Shown: positions 1 to 8,123, numbered from the stretch's first letter. The stretch: DNA of 32,283 nucleotides from Planctomicrobium piriforme (GCA_945860955.1 CAMATH010000097.1:1-32283), one strand, 5' to 3'. Numbers and translations: made by a program. The notes: generated by a model from the letters alone, not told the origin.

Positions 1-76
1 GCGTCTGCTCCGCCGCCGGGATCTCGATTCCCGCGATGACGATCGGTTGGATTGGCTGGGGGTCTGACTGGCTCAT
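1..76 (-). CDS. Partial CDS, possible succinylglutamate desuccinylase/aspartoacylase-family protein (N-terminus only)
   Basis: An ATG at 76-74 on the minus strand opens a frame that stays open for 25 codons to the window edge and begins MSQSDPQPIQPIVIAGIEIP. The pattern I-x-I-x-G-x-x-I-P resembles the first beta strand of zinc carboxypeptidase-like succinylglutamate desuccinylase/aspartoacylase proteins, which usually begin this way before the 'PVHVVRG' and 'HGDE' motifs; those motifs would lie outside the window. It follows the CheB-CheR gene on the same strand with a 54-base gap. The family call rests on about 15 residues and is tentative; that a gene starts here is more likely than its identity. 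Confidence 0.35.
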   Translation of the reverse strand, partial: MSQSDPQPIQPIVIAGIEIPAAEQT

Positions 77-130
77 GCGCCATACATTCCCCGAAAAACC
101 GACTTTGAGTAAATACCAGTTTCCGAGGGG

Positions 131-2977
131 TTATTGAGCAGTTACCTTAAACGCCTCGTCGTTCCCTTTGTCAATCCGTCCATCCAGGCCGACGATCAGA
201 AGGGGATCGGCCGCCGACAGGAACACCTGAGAGAGTCTGCGCAGATTCGTCTGCGCGTCCTTCAGCCGATTGATGTCGACAAACGTCAGGACCAGGCCGC
301 TGACGACGTTGTTCGCGGTCCGATACGGCAGGATCCGCATCAGGTAACAGACGCCGTCGCGGGTATGGACCTCTTCTTCCAATGGCTCCAGGGTCCGCAG
401 CACCTGATGACAGACCCGCAACAGATCGGAGTCGTCGAACTTGGACGAGAGTTCGCTCAACGGGCGTCCCAGGTCAAACTGCCGCAGCATGATCAGGTTG
501 CGGGCCTGGCCGGTGAATCGTTTAATATTGAGTTCCAGGTCGAGAAAGACCGTGGCGGTATCGGTGCTGTTCAACAGATTCTGCATGTCGTCGTTCGCCC
601 GTGACAGGTCGTTGACCTTCGCCTGCAGTTCGGTATTGACCGTTGTCAATTCTTGGTTCAGCGATTGCAGTTCCTCTTTCGAGGTTTCGAGTTCTTCAAT
701 GGTGCTTTGCACCTCTTCGTTCGTCGATTGCAGTTCCTCGTTGGCCGACTTGAGATCTTCATTCGCGGTTTCCAGCTCTTCTACCGTCGTACTCAGTGTC
801 GCCCGCGAATGCTGCAGTTCGACTTCCAGTTCCGTGACGCGTCCCGACTCATCGGCGACCGGTCGGCTTTGTCCAGAGCGGTTCCGTCGGGGGCGGCGCG
901 CGGCCGGCGCGACGACGGCCGGCACGTGGGAAGGTGAAAACGTCACCAATAGGAATCCTCGAATCGGTTCGGGCTCGTGGATCTTTGTCGCCGTCACGTT
1001 CACCAGACTGTAGCCGCCGTTCGTCTTGACGCGGATCTGTTCGCGAACCACCACCCGCGTGGTCGTTTGCGCCTGCCGCAGCGCCGCCGCCAGGTCGGGT
1101 TGCAGTCCCTCCCGCGCCATTTCGAGCAGGTTGTGACGCGGTTGCCCCTCCGCCGGCTCCAGATACGCCCCGGTGCGACCGTGAATGTAAACCACGTCTC
1201 CCCGGTCATTGACCACGACGCTCGCCGGGGCGAACGAACTCAGCAGCAGTTTCTCGACCAGCCGAGCGATGTGCGTCTCGGCCGGCGACGCGGGGAGATC
1301 ACCAGCAGTCGGCTCGACCGTGGGCGCGAGATGCGAACCGACAGCAAGGAGCGCCAGTCGGCGATTGGAAGCGGCTGATTCCTTGCGGCGATAAATCTTC
1401 CAGCGTTTATCGACAGTTTCAAACAGATCGTTGAACCGACCGATGGTCTCCGACGGCCCCAAGAGCAACAGTCCGCCGGGTTTCAGAGCGTAATGAAAGA
1501 CCGGGAGCAGCCGCTTCTGCAAGTCGCTGTTGAGATAGATCAGCACATTGCGACACGACAGAAAGTCGAGTTTGGTGAAGGGGGGATCTTTGATGACGTT
1601 CTGGGGGGCGAATACCACCAGTTCCCGCAGGTTTTTGTGGATGCGGTAGCCACCGTTCTGAGGGGTGAAAAATCGCTCGAGTCGGGCCGAGGTGACGTCT
1701 CCCGAAATCCCCTCGGGGTACTGTCCGACGCGGGCCGCTTCGATCGCTTGTGAGTCCAGATCGGTGCCAAAGATCTGGATCTCCATCGAGCGACCCAATC
1801 GTTCGAGCGCTTCTCGCAGACAGATCGCCACCGTGAAGGCTTCTTCCCCCGTCGCGCAACCAGGTACCCAGGCGCGAAACGGAAGACCTTCCGGACGGGA
1901 CTTCAACAACAGCGGTAGTGACTCTTCCGCGAGCGATTCCCACGCTTCAGGGTCGCGAAAGAAGCTGGTGACGCTGATGAGCAGTTCCTTGAATAGGACG
2001 TCGATTTCGTGGGGGTTTACCTGCAAATAGCGGACGTAGGCACTGTGTTCCAGGATCTGATGAACATTCATCCGCCGCTCAATGCGGCGACGCAACGTAT
2101 TGATCTTGTACGCCGAGAAATCGTGGCCGGTCCGGTTGCGCAGCAGAATCAGAATCTTCTGCAAAGGCTCATTGGGAACCGGTCGCTCTTCCATGAAGGG
2201 GGCCGAGTGGATAAACGGTCCACGGATGTACGCCAGCAGTTTTTGCGGCATCAATTCGGGGGCGAGTACGTAATCGGCCAATCCGGTGGCGATGGCGGCC
2301 GCGGGCATGCCGGCGTATTTTGCCGATCGCGGCTCTTCCACCATCACCATGCCCGCTTCCTCGTTGATGGCCCGCAATCCGGCGGAGCCATCGCCGCCCG
2401 TTCCCGACAGGATGATGCCGATCGCCCGTTCGCGAGTGTCGGCGGCCAGAGATTGAAAGAAATAGTCGATCGGCAGCTTGGGAGATTCACTCGTTGACGA
2501 TTCCATCCGGTGCAGCACCCCGTTGAGGACGGCCAATTGCGCGCCCGGGGTCGAGACGAAAACCTGGTTCGGCACCAATTGAATTCCATCGGTCGCCTCG
2601 ACGACAGGAATGTTCGTCGACCGGCCCAGCAACTCTGGCAGCAGGCTGTTATGCCCCGGATGCTGGTGGGTCATGACGACAAATGCCATGCCGGTGTCGA
2701 CGGGCATCACGCCGAACAGCGCTTGCAGCGATTCGAGGCCTCCCGCACTCGCCCCGATTCCCACGACGGGGAAATTGGCGGACGGCGGAGACCGACTGGA
2801 TTCCGGACGGGGTTTTGCAGTTCCCGATCGTTTTCGTCCCGCCGACGACGATTCCGATCCGACCTCCGATTGCTGTCGGGCGGTCGAATTTGGCTCGCCA
2901 CGGGATCCGCCGCGCTGATCGGCGGTGGCGTTGCCCGCGACTTTGCGGTCGTGGAGCGGCTTGGTCTTCTTCGGCAT
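131..2977 (-). CDS. CheB-CheR fusion protein with coiled coil and truncated PAS tail
   Basis: A 948-residue cytoplasmic chemotaxis-type signalling fusion. After a basic, Ser-rich linker of about 65 residues comes a CheB methylesterase domain (about 68-250) with the expected catalytic triad: Ser77 in GIGASAGG, His104 in THQHPGH and Asp196 in GTGGDGS. A CheR methyltransferase domain follows (about 270-530), with the SAM-binding motif PGCATGEEA at 372-380, GTDLD at 404-408 and CRNVLIYL at 475-482. Residues about 715-800 form a long Glu/Leu/Asn heptad coiled coil, then a PAS domain (about 803-905). A second PAS begins at about 913 (LLIVGLDGRI) but the protein stops after 36 residues. Members of this family often continue into further PAS domains and a histidine kinase, so the end looks truncated. 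CheB and CheR normally demethylate and methylate receptor glutamates; no receptor or CheA is visible here. Domain identity is secure; the partner is unknown. Confidence 0.93.
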   Translation of the reverse strand: MPKKTKPLHDRKVAGNATADQRGGSRGEPNSTARQQSEVGSESSSAGRKRSGTAKPRPESSRSPPSANFPVVGIGASAGGLESLQALFGVMPVDTGMAFVVMTHQHPGHNSLLPELLGRSTNIPVVEATDGIQLVPNQVFVSTPGAQLAVLNGVLHRMESSTSESPKLPIDYFFQSLAADTRERAIGIILSGTGGDGSAGLRAINEEAGMVMVEEPRSAKYAGMPAAAIATGLADYVLAPELMPQKLLAYIRGPFIHSAPFMEERPVPNEPLQKILILLRNRTGHDFSAYKINTLRRRIERRMNVHQILEHSAYVRYLQVNPHEIDVLFKELLISVTSFFRDPEAWESLAEESLPLLLKSRPEGLPFRAWVPGCATGEEAFTVAICLREALERLGRSMEIQIFGTDLDSQAIEAARVGQYPEGISGDVTSARLERFFTPQNGGYRIHKNLRELVVFAPQNVIKDPPFTKLDFLSCRNVLIYLNSDLQKRLLPVFHYALKPGGLLLLGPSETIGRFNDLFETVDKRWKIYRRKESAASNRRLALLAVGSHLAPTVEPTAGDLPASPAETHIARLVEKLLLSSFAPASVVVNDRGDVVYIHGRTGAYLEPAEGQPRHNLLEMAREGLQPDLAAALRQAQTTTRVVVREQIRVKTNGGYSLVNVTATKIHEPEPIRGFLLVTFSPSHVPAVVAPAARRPRRNRSGQSRPVADESGRVTELEVELQHSRATLSTTVEELETANEDLKSANEELQSTNEEVQSTIEELETSKEELQSLNQELTTVNTELQAKVNDLSRANDDMQNLLNSTDTATVFLDLELNIKRFTGQARNLIMLRQFDLGRPLSELSSKFDDSDLLRVCHQVLRTLEPLEEEVHTRDGVCYLMRILPYRTANNVVSGLVLTFVDINRLKDAQTNLRRLSQVFLSAADPLLIVGLDGRIDKGNDEAFKVTAQ

Positions 2978-3282
2978 GAGTCGTCGGGCGCAATACCGAA
3001 TTTCGGACCGCGGTTTGACTGTGATGGGGGGTCAAAAACTGAGTCTACCAGACCGGCCGGTGGCAGGACATGGTGGATTCCACCAGGGACAAAATGGTGA
3101 CTTGTTCGATTTCTTCGCGATCGCGGGGGTCGCACAATAACTAGCACCCCGGACTGTTTAGACGACGTGGACACAACGTGTGGGAATCCAGGATTCGGAG
3201 TTCCGCGCGGACGCGACCGGGCCGCGTGTTCCCGTGGTGGAAGTCACATTGTCGGCTGGCTGTTAAACACAGGGAGTTCGTG
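2978..3282. promoter_or_regulatory. Divergent intergenic region with three palindromes
   Basis: About 305 bases separate the divergently transcribed CheB-CheR gene and the receiver-protein gene, so promoters for both should lie here. I see no convincing -35/-10 pair. The region holds three perfect inverted repeats: ACCGGCCGGT at 3052-3061, TGGTGGA-T-TCCACCA at 3071-3085 and CGCGATCGCG at 3116-3125. Their sequences differ, so they are not copies of one operator, and short GC palindromes are common in GC-rich DNA. Their role as protein-binding sites is speculative. Confidence 0.3.
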
Positions 3283-3741
3283 ATGCGCGTTTTGATTGCG
3301 GATGGCGACATTCCGTTTCTGGGGATGCTGCAGTCGTTTCTGCGTGACGGCGGCCACGAGATCGAAGTCGCCGCGGATGGACTGGGGTGCCGGTCGGTTC
3401 TGCGGGACTTCGTCCCCGAGGTGCTGGTGATCGAGCGAGATCTGCTGTGGGGGGGAAGCGATGGCGTGCTGGCCGTGATGCGCGATGACCCCGACTTGGT
3501 AGAGGTTCCGGTCATTCTGATCACAAACCGGCGTGGTGACGTGCGACCCGACTGGTGCGCAATTCCCCCGATCGCGGGCAGTCTGCAGAAGCCGTTTCGT
3601 CTCAGCGCGTTGCTGCGCGACGCGGCTGCCGCCATTCAGCAGAGACAGGCCAATGGTTGCGGTCTGGCGCAATGCCAAACGGAGGAATCCGTACATCAGG
3701 GGGAATTCGCCGGCAGACCGGCCGTGCTGTCGCACCGGTGA
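3283..3741 (+). CDS. Atypical response-regulator receiver-domain protein
   Basis: A 152-residue single-domain protein of the CheY-like receiver fold. The start at 3283 was chosen because MRVLIADGD is a canonical receiver beta-1 strand and GGAG lies just upstream; the open frame extends upstream but that part does not look like protein. The acidic pair is Asp7/Asp9, the switch Thr is Thr81 (VILIT) and the conserved Lys is Lys103 (LQKPF). At the phosphoacceptor position, directly after the beta-3 strand VLVI, there is Glu51 rather than Asp, followed by a two-residue-longer loop (RDLLWGGSDG). Asp53 is the only alternative acceptor. No output domain follows; about 35 residues of polar tail end the protein. 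It is divergent from the CheB-CheR gene and 31 bases upstream of a small gene, probably cotranscribed with it. Fold assignment is good, function unknown. Confidence 0.82.
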   Translation: MRVLIADGDIPFLGMLQSFLRDGGHEIEVAADGLGCRSVLRDFVPEVLVIERDLLWGGSDGVLAVMRDDPDLVEVPVILITNRRGDVRPDWCAIPPIAGSLQKPFRLSALLRDAAAAIQQRQANGCGLAQCQTEESVHQGEFAGRPAVLSHR

Positions 3742-3772
3742 AGAACCGTTCCTGTTCTGTCAAGGTTTTATC

Positions 3773-4078
3773 ATGATCCTCCCAAGTTCTGTCGGCGTTT
3801 CCGTTGTCTGCCAATCCCCGCCGGTCGCGATGCGACTTGTGAAGGAGTGGGGGGAGGGACCGGCCGCGCACGACAAATCGTCGATCGCCGACTTGAGTGC
3901 CGCGGCGATTAAGGCGATGACGGAGGAGGAGCTTTCGCGGTTGATTCTCGCGGCGGAGTTGCCGCAGAGAATGTACCCCGATCTCGAGCGACGGCTACAG
4001 TGGATGGAACGACCCACGCTGCAGCGGTTGGCGTTTCTGGCGCGGCACTGCTGCCAGAACGAGAAGTGGGGCCACTGA
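3773..4078 (+). CDS. Small hypothetical protein, probably cotranscribed with the receiver gene
   Basis: A 101-residue protein I cannot assign to a named family. The ATG at 3773 lies 31 bases after the receiver gene's stop; a later in-frame ATG at 3830 is an alternative start that would drop a poorly structured leader. The C-terminal 60 residues look like real protein: an acidic amphipathic helix (MTEEELSRLILAAEL), then DLERRLQWMERPTLQRLAFL and a final ARHCCQNE. They are predicted to be helical throughout, with no membrane segment or signal peptide. The paired cysteines near the end could bind metal or form a disulfide, but nothing confirms it. From memory, short planctomycete proteins with a similar 'DLERRL...ARRCC' ending exist; I have not checked this. 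Confidence 0.6.
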   Translation: MILPSSVGVSVVCQSPPVAMRLVKEWGEGPAAHDKSSIADLSAAAIKAMTEEELSRLILAAELPQRMYPDLERRLQWMERPTLQRLAFLARHCCQNEKWGH

Positions 4079-4088
4079 AACTGTCGAT

Positions 4089-5159
4089 TCAGTCGGTAGG
4101 ACGATTGAGATGATTCATCACCCCAGGACCACGGAGCCACGCTTCAAGTGCGGCCCCAATTGCGCTGCACACGACAATCGCGGGGGTGAGTAGATACCAG
4201 GGGGCGACCAGCACCGCCGCGCTCACGCCGACGAGCATGCGGAACAAAATGCCCCCTCCCATTGGGTTTGGGCTGAAGGACTCTCCCGCGAGTGCCGCGA
4301 CGACGGCCCGGTCGATTTGAGAACCGCGCACGTCGGCCGCGACGACCTGGCCATCGCGACCAATGACGACCAGCAACGGAATCGACTCCACGTGATACCG
4401 CTCCGTCAGCGGATTCCCTTCCGTCGGATCAAAAAAGATCTGTGGCCAAGGCTCCGGGTGCTGTTCCAGAAACCGTTCGAGCGCACTTTGCGAGCCGTCG
4501 AGGCTGACCGCGACAACTTCCAAACCCTGATCGTGGTAGCGATCGTACACCTTCTTGACGAACGGAAGTTCTTCGACGCAGGGGTGGCACCAGGTGGCCC
4601 AGAAGTCCACAAGAACGACTTTGCCCGCATGGTCCGCGAGATTCCATTTCCCCCCCGATAACAGAGGCCCCGTGATCTCCGGGCGATCGCCAATCGCGAT
4701 CGCGGGTGCGGTAGAATTCGCTGTTGAGCCAAAGGTCGCCGGGAAAGTCGCCTGTGTTCCCGCGATCAACAAGCCGGAAAATAATCCGACAATTCCTCCG
4801 TAGTCGCCGCGGACCGGCTTGACCGCGAATAATCGCTCGGTTTCCCCACCGGCGATAAATCGCGCGATGCCGGCGGAGATCGCGATCGAACCACAAAACA
4901 GCAGCACACGCAGGAACACAACGCCCCGCAGCTCGTTCGAGCCGGTCAGCGCCCCCACAGCGAAGCCAGCGAACAAAGCCGCTACCAGACCGACGGCTAG
5001 CAACAGCGCGGCGTAGAACGCCGCCCCGGATGCGCCACGATACCGCGGCGGCAGCCTGGGGGAGGGATCGTCGGCGACGGAGGTCGGAGTGCCGACGCTC
5101 TCCGGCGACGCGTTCGCTGGTGACGCGCTCTGTGGAGACTCGTGTTCGGGGGAAATCAT
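4089..5159 (-). CDS. Membrane-anchored TlpA/ResA-like thioredoxin-fold protein
   Basis: A 356-residue thiol-disulfide protein. A Ser/Pro-rich N-terminus (1-40) precedes hydrophobic segments at about 46-71, 78-101 and 120-140. The thioredoxin domain (about 155-292) has the active site WCHPC (Cys191, Cys194) after the strand VVLVDFWATW, and a cis-proline at Pro261 (ESIP). The inserted region after the active-site helix is typical of TlpA/ResA/DsbE proteins, which reduce disulfides outside the cytoplasm, for example during cytochrome c maturation. Unusually, two more hydrophobic stretches follow (about 302-335), so the thioredoxin domain sits between membrane segments. It lies 84 bases downstream of the M56-WD40 gene on the same strand and is probably the third gene of a BlaI-controlled operon. 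Redox role is well supported; the substrate is unknown. Confidence 0.88.
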   Translation of the reverse strand: MISPEHESPQSASPANASPESVGTPTSVADDPSPRLPPRYRGASGAAFYAALLLAVGLVAALFAGFAVGALTGSNELRGVVFLRVLLFCGSIAISAGIARFIAGGETERLFAVKPVRGDYGGIVGLFSGLLIAGTQATFPATFGSTANSTAPAIAIGDRPEITGPLLSGGKWNLADHAGKVVLVDFWATWCHPCVEELPFVKKVYDRYHDQGLEVVAVSLDGSQSALERFLEQHPEPWPQIFFDPTEGNPLTERYHVESIPLLVVIGRDGQVVAADVRGSQIDRAVVAALAGESFSPNPMGGGILFRMLVGVSAAVLVAPWYLLTPAIVVCSAIGAALEAWLRGPGVMNHLNRPTD

Positions 5160-5243
5160 ACGTTGGCGATCGAATCGGGGGACGAAGCGGGCGAACCCGC
5201 CGGTCGAGGGTGCATTGTCACAGCGGGAAGGTCGCGAGTGCTG

Positions 5244-7133
5244 TCAGCCGGCGTGCGTCGGAACGGGCATCGGGGTTTGCGGTGGCAAGACCGACTGTTC
5301 CACGGTGAGCGCGTCATTGACCGATTGCGGCCGGCTCGCCTGCAGGTCCGAAAGCGAGTCCACCTGAACGAGGATCCCTGGGACCGCCGACAGGATATGG
5401 CCGTCATCCAAGAAACGAACCGCCGCCAGACTTTGCGGAGTCACCATTTCCAAACGCTGCTTCCCCGAAAAGACGTCGAACACAACCAACTTGCCAGCGG
5501 ACCCATCCTCGGTCCCCAACGCGGCCCCCAACAAATCTCCTTCCGGAGAAATGGCGATCGCATTCACAGGCAGAGATTGAGTGACGAGTCGTCCGGGCTG
5601 GAGGCGGCTGTGCAGATTCCAGAGGAAGACCTCACCATCCCGGCTGCCGGTCGCCAGCAATGTTCCCCCGGGAGAGAACGCGAACGACTGCACGAGATCC
5701 TTGTGCCCTTTGAACTCGCGCACGACCTTGCGCTGCGTGAGATCCCAATATTGGACGTGATGGCTCTCGTTGACTGTGGCGACGTGGTCGCCGTCGGGAG
5801 AGTAGGCGAACGCCGACTGGGGCTCGTTGCGATCCACGCTCCATTGCGAAACGCACATTTCGCCAAACAGTCCGCCGCTCGGTCGCGCGAACCGCGGATC
5901 CTGCAGCGGCACGATCGCGCGCACTTCGTTCCAGGGGGGAATCGACGTTTTCCAGGAGAGCGACGACCGATTCACTGCCCCCAGTGGGGCGGGTTCCAGG
6001 GCCGATGGCGAACCAGTCGCCGCCGCGTACTCGCCCACGGCATCCGTTGGCTCATCCCCCGGAGTCTGTGCCGCCACTGAGTTCTGTGAGGCGTTTCCAG
6101 CAGCGGAATCGGGACGATGCCAGTCGGGTGAGAAGAACAGCGCCATGAGTCCGGTGAAAATCAGACCGGCCTTTTCTCCCGAGGGAATGCGCGGCTCGGG
6201 GGGGCCACGCATAATTTCTGTCAGGCGTTCGCGCAACAGCGGCACATCCCCGATCCCTGTGGCGACTGGCGGGAGTGGTGCCGGTGCCAGCGAGAGAAAG
6301 TCGAGCGTCGCCAACAGCGCCTCGGCATACCGCCGACGTGAACCCGGCAAGCGCGTGACCACCCACGCGTCGCACGCTTTCTCTTCATGGGTCTCCAGTT
6401 CGCGGCGAACCCACCAGACCAGGGGATGCCACCATAAGAGACCAGAGACCAGAAATTCGAGCAGGCGGACGAAATGGTCCCCCCGTCGGTAGTGTGCCAG
6501 TTCGTGGACCAGCAGGGTGTCGAGCGAGGCGGGATCGAGCGAGTCGAACAATCGGGACGGGAACAACAGCCGAGTGCGACTTCCGAGTCCCCATAGCATC
6601 GGCGAAATGACCGCAGGGACCACGACAACCTGCGGGGCGGCCGACAGGCCGAGTCGGCGGGCAAGTTCGTCCACATGGGACTGAAACGCGGTGTCGGCGG
6701 GCCAGGCGTCGGCGACTCGTTCAGAGAAACGGACGCTGTCGCGTGAACGGCGCAGGAACCAGATCAAACTGCCGGCGGCCCAGAACAGACCAAGTGAGCC
6801 CGTCCAGCTCAATGGTGCGAATGGTGACGAATCGACGGCACCGATGCGTTTTGCGGCACCTGTCGCATTTGGCTGCTCTTCGACTGTACGAATTTGTGAC
6901 GTGGAGATCGCGAGCGGTCCCGCGTATTGATGGGTACGGGAATCCGCGGTGGATTCGAAGTCCTGAGAATTCCGGAGAGGGATTTGCAGGAGTGGTGGTG
7001 TCACCAGTTTGAGCAGTACGATCAGCCAGAGGGCATGTACGACTGCGGGGCGTCGGATGGAGCGAGCCATCCCCCACACCAGTAAGGCCAGGAAGGTCGC
7101 AACCAGGGAGTGATCGATTAAAATTTGCCACAT
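5244..7133 (-). CDS. BlaR1-like M56 membrane metallopeptidase with C-terminal WD40 repeats
   Basis: A 629-residue membrane protein. The start at 7133 (MWQILIDHSL) opens directly into a membrane segment and lies 22 bases after the blaI stop; an upstream start would overlap blaI and add non-membrane sequence. Hydrophobic segments occur at about 10-22, 32-48, 112-127 and 224-241. The zinc motif HELAH is at 210-214 with ETHEEKACDAW at 247-257, as in M56 peptidases (BlaR1/MecR1). A further hydrophobic segment (about 323-335) leads to an extracytoplasmic half. In BlaR1 this half is a penicillin-binding sensor; here residues about 435-600 form WD40-type repeats (SPDGDHVATV...YWDL, SPGGTLLATGSRDGEVFLW, SPEGDLLGAA...VVFDV). 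The likely role is to sense a signal and cleave or inactivate the adjacent BlaI-type repressor. The repeats suggest protein-protein sensing rather than beta-lactam binding; that is inference. Confidence 0.88.
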   Translation of the reverse strand: MWQILIDHSLVATFLALLVWGMARSIRRPAVVHALWLIVLLKLVTPPLLQIPLRNSQDFESTADSRTHQYAGPLAISTSQIRTVEEQPNATGAAKRIGAVDSSPFAPLSWTGSLGLFWAAGSLIWFLRRSRDSVRFSERVADAWPADTAFQSHVDELARRLGLSAAPQVVVVPAVISPMLWGLGSRTRLLFPSRLFDSLDPASLDTLLVHELAHYRRGDHFVRLLEFLVSGLLWWHPLVWWVRRELETHEEKACDAWVVTRLPGSRRRYAEALLATLDFLSLAPAPLPPVATGIGDVPLLRERLTEIMRGPPEPRIPSGEKAGLIFTGLMALFFSPDWHRPDSAAGNASQNSVAAQTPGDEPTDAVGEYAAATGSPSALEPAPLGAVNRSSLSWKTSIPPWNEVRAIVPLQDPRFARPSGGLFGEMCVSQWSVDRNEPQSAFAYSPDGDHVATVNESHHVQYWDLTQRKVVREFKGHKDLVQSFAFSPGGTLLATGSRDGEVFLWNLHSRLQPGRLVTQSLPVNAIAISPEGDLLGAALGTEDGSAGKLVVFDVFSGKQRLEMVTPQSLAAVRFLDDGHILSAVPGILVQVDSLSDLQASRPQSVNDALTVEQSVLPPQTPMPVPTHAG

Positions 7134-7155
7134 GCCGACACGAGCGGGTCTGCGG

Positions 7156-7554
7156 TTACCGGGGTTGCGAGGAACCCTGGTCCAAGGAGTCGAGCAACTC
7201 TCGCAGCGATTGAACTTCATTCGCGGTGAGAGGGGTCGACCGGACCAGACTGGTCAACAACGGCGCGAGCGATCCTTCGCAGAGCTTGTCGGCGGTCATT
7301 TGCAGTCGCCGGGTGATGAGGTCGTCGCGCCCCACCAGAGCTTCGAAGACGTGCGGCCAGACCGAACGGTCGCGGAGAACGTAGGTTTTGAGTTCGAGCC
7401 GTTCGAGGAGTTTTTGCACTGTAGCGTAATGCACCCCTGTCCCATTTGGGTACAGCGTGTCGGTGAGGCGGCGGATCGTTTCACGGCCACGCTCCCAAAG
7501 AAGTTGCAGAACGGACAGTTCTGCGTCGGTGATGTCCTGAGGTGTGCGGGGCAT
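7156..7554 (-). CDS. BlaI/MecI/CopY-family transcriptional repressor
   Basis: A 132-residue cytoplasmic DNA-binding protein of the Penicillinase_R family. The N-terminal winged helix is clear: the opening ITDAELSVLQLLWERG, a second helix ETIRRLTDTLY, and the recognition-helix region HYATVQKLLERLELKTYV, which parallels the 'TVxTLLxRLxxKGxV' signature of BlaI/MecI. The C-terminal half is helical (LITRRLQMTADKLCEGSLAPLLTSL cut by prolines), suited to dimerisation. It is the first gene of a minus-strand unit with the M56-WD40 peptidase (22 bases downstream) and the TlpA-like gene. In BlaI/MecI systems the repressor blocks its own operon and is inactivated after the M56 partner senses a signal; the gene order supports the same logic here. 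Target genes outside the operon are unknown. Confidence 0.92.
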   Translation of the reverse strand: MPRTPQDITDAELSVLQLLWERGRETIRRLTDTLYPNGTGVHYATVQKLLERLELKTYVLRDRSVWPHVFEALVGRDDLITRRLQMTADKLCEGSLAPLLTSLVRSTPLTANEVQSLRELLDSLDQGSSQPR

Positions 7555-8123
7555 AGGCAGAAGATCGAGATCAAAGCGAGGTTTGTCTGAACGCCCAGTG
7601 GAGTCGCTGTGTCCTAAAGAATAAAGACATTCTGACTCGTCGGGAAGAGGGGATGTGCTGGAATTCGGGAAATTCCCGGTCGATTCGGGGAACTTTTTGA
7701 AGGATGACCACGTCCGACGCGGAAGATCCGGTGGGGATTTCCGCCCAGTGGCTTATTGAGATGTCGCGGTCGAGTCGATGCCATTTCTCGTCGCCTTGAC
7801 AAGAATTTTGACAAAATCAATTCGCCAACTAATAATTCACTGATCCACTAATGACTCGTTAACGTATTACCTAGTGACTGTGTGTCGCATCGTGCGGGAA
7901 TCCGAAAGCCTCCCGATCAACGGCTCGCAAGTCGCTACATGTCAGCAGGTTGCGATTGTTTCCGCGTTTTTGGCCACCTCTCCAGCGGGAGAGGAAAGGG
8001 GGTCGGAGAATCGTGACCTCGGTTTGGGATCCGGATTCTTGTTGGATTCGGCACACATTTTGCTCCTCATTCTTGGCAAGCTGCCGAGGAAGAGAGCGGC
8101 TTCGAAGGGAGGTCGTTGGCACC
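7555..8123. promoter_or_regulatory. Divergent intergenic region between blaI and the sigma-factor gene
   Basis: About 570 bases without a gene. It contains the sigma-gene promoter described separately, and inverted repeats that might serve the blaI side: TGTC-N12-GACA at 7610-7629 and CGGGAA-A-TTCCCG at 7666-7678. TACA/TGTA-type dyads typical of BlaI/MecI operators were not found, so neither repeat can be named as the BlaI operator. From about 7843 to 8123 the sequence would be the untranslated leader of the sigma gene; I see no clear structure there. Confidence 0.4.
7808..7836 (+). promoter_or_regulatory. Predicted sigma-70-type promoter for the sigma-factor gene
   Basis: TTGACA at 7808-7813, a 17-base spacer and AATAAT at 7831-7836 give a near-consensus housekeeping promoter. 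A second TTGACA lies 12 bases upstream (7796-7801), making a tandem pair inside an AT-rich stretch that stands out from its surroundings. Transcription would begin near 7843, leaving a leader of about 280 bases before the start codon at 8124. Confidence 0.5.

Noticed and set aside
131-2977. A frameshift at the end of the CheB-CheR gene
   Set aside because: I translated the other two frames beyond 131; neither continues the PAS domain, so a simple frameshift does not explain the short end.
7610-7678. BlaI operator in the blaI upstream region
   Set aside because: The inverted repeats found (TGTC-N12-GACA and CGGGAA-A-TTCCCG) do not match the TACA/TGTA dyad known for BlaI/MecI, so no operator is claimed.
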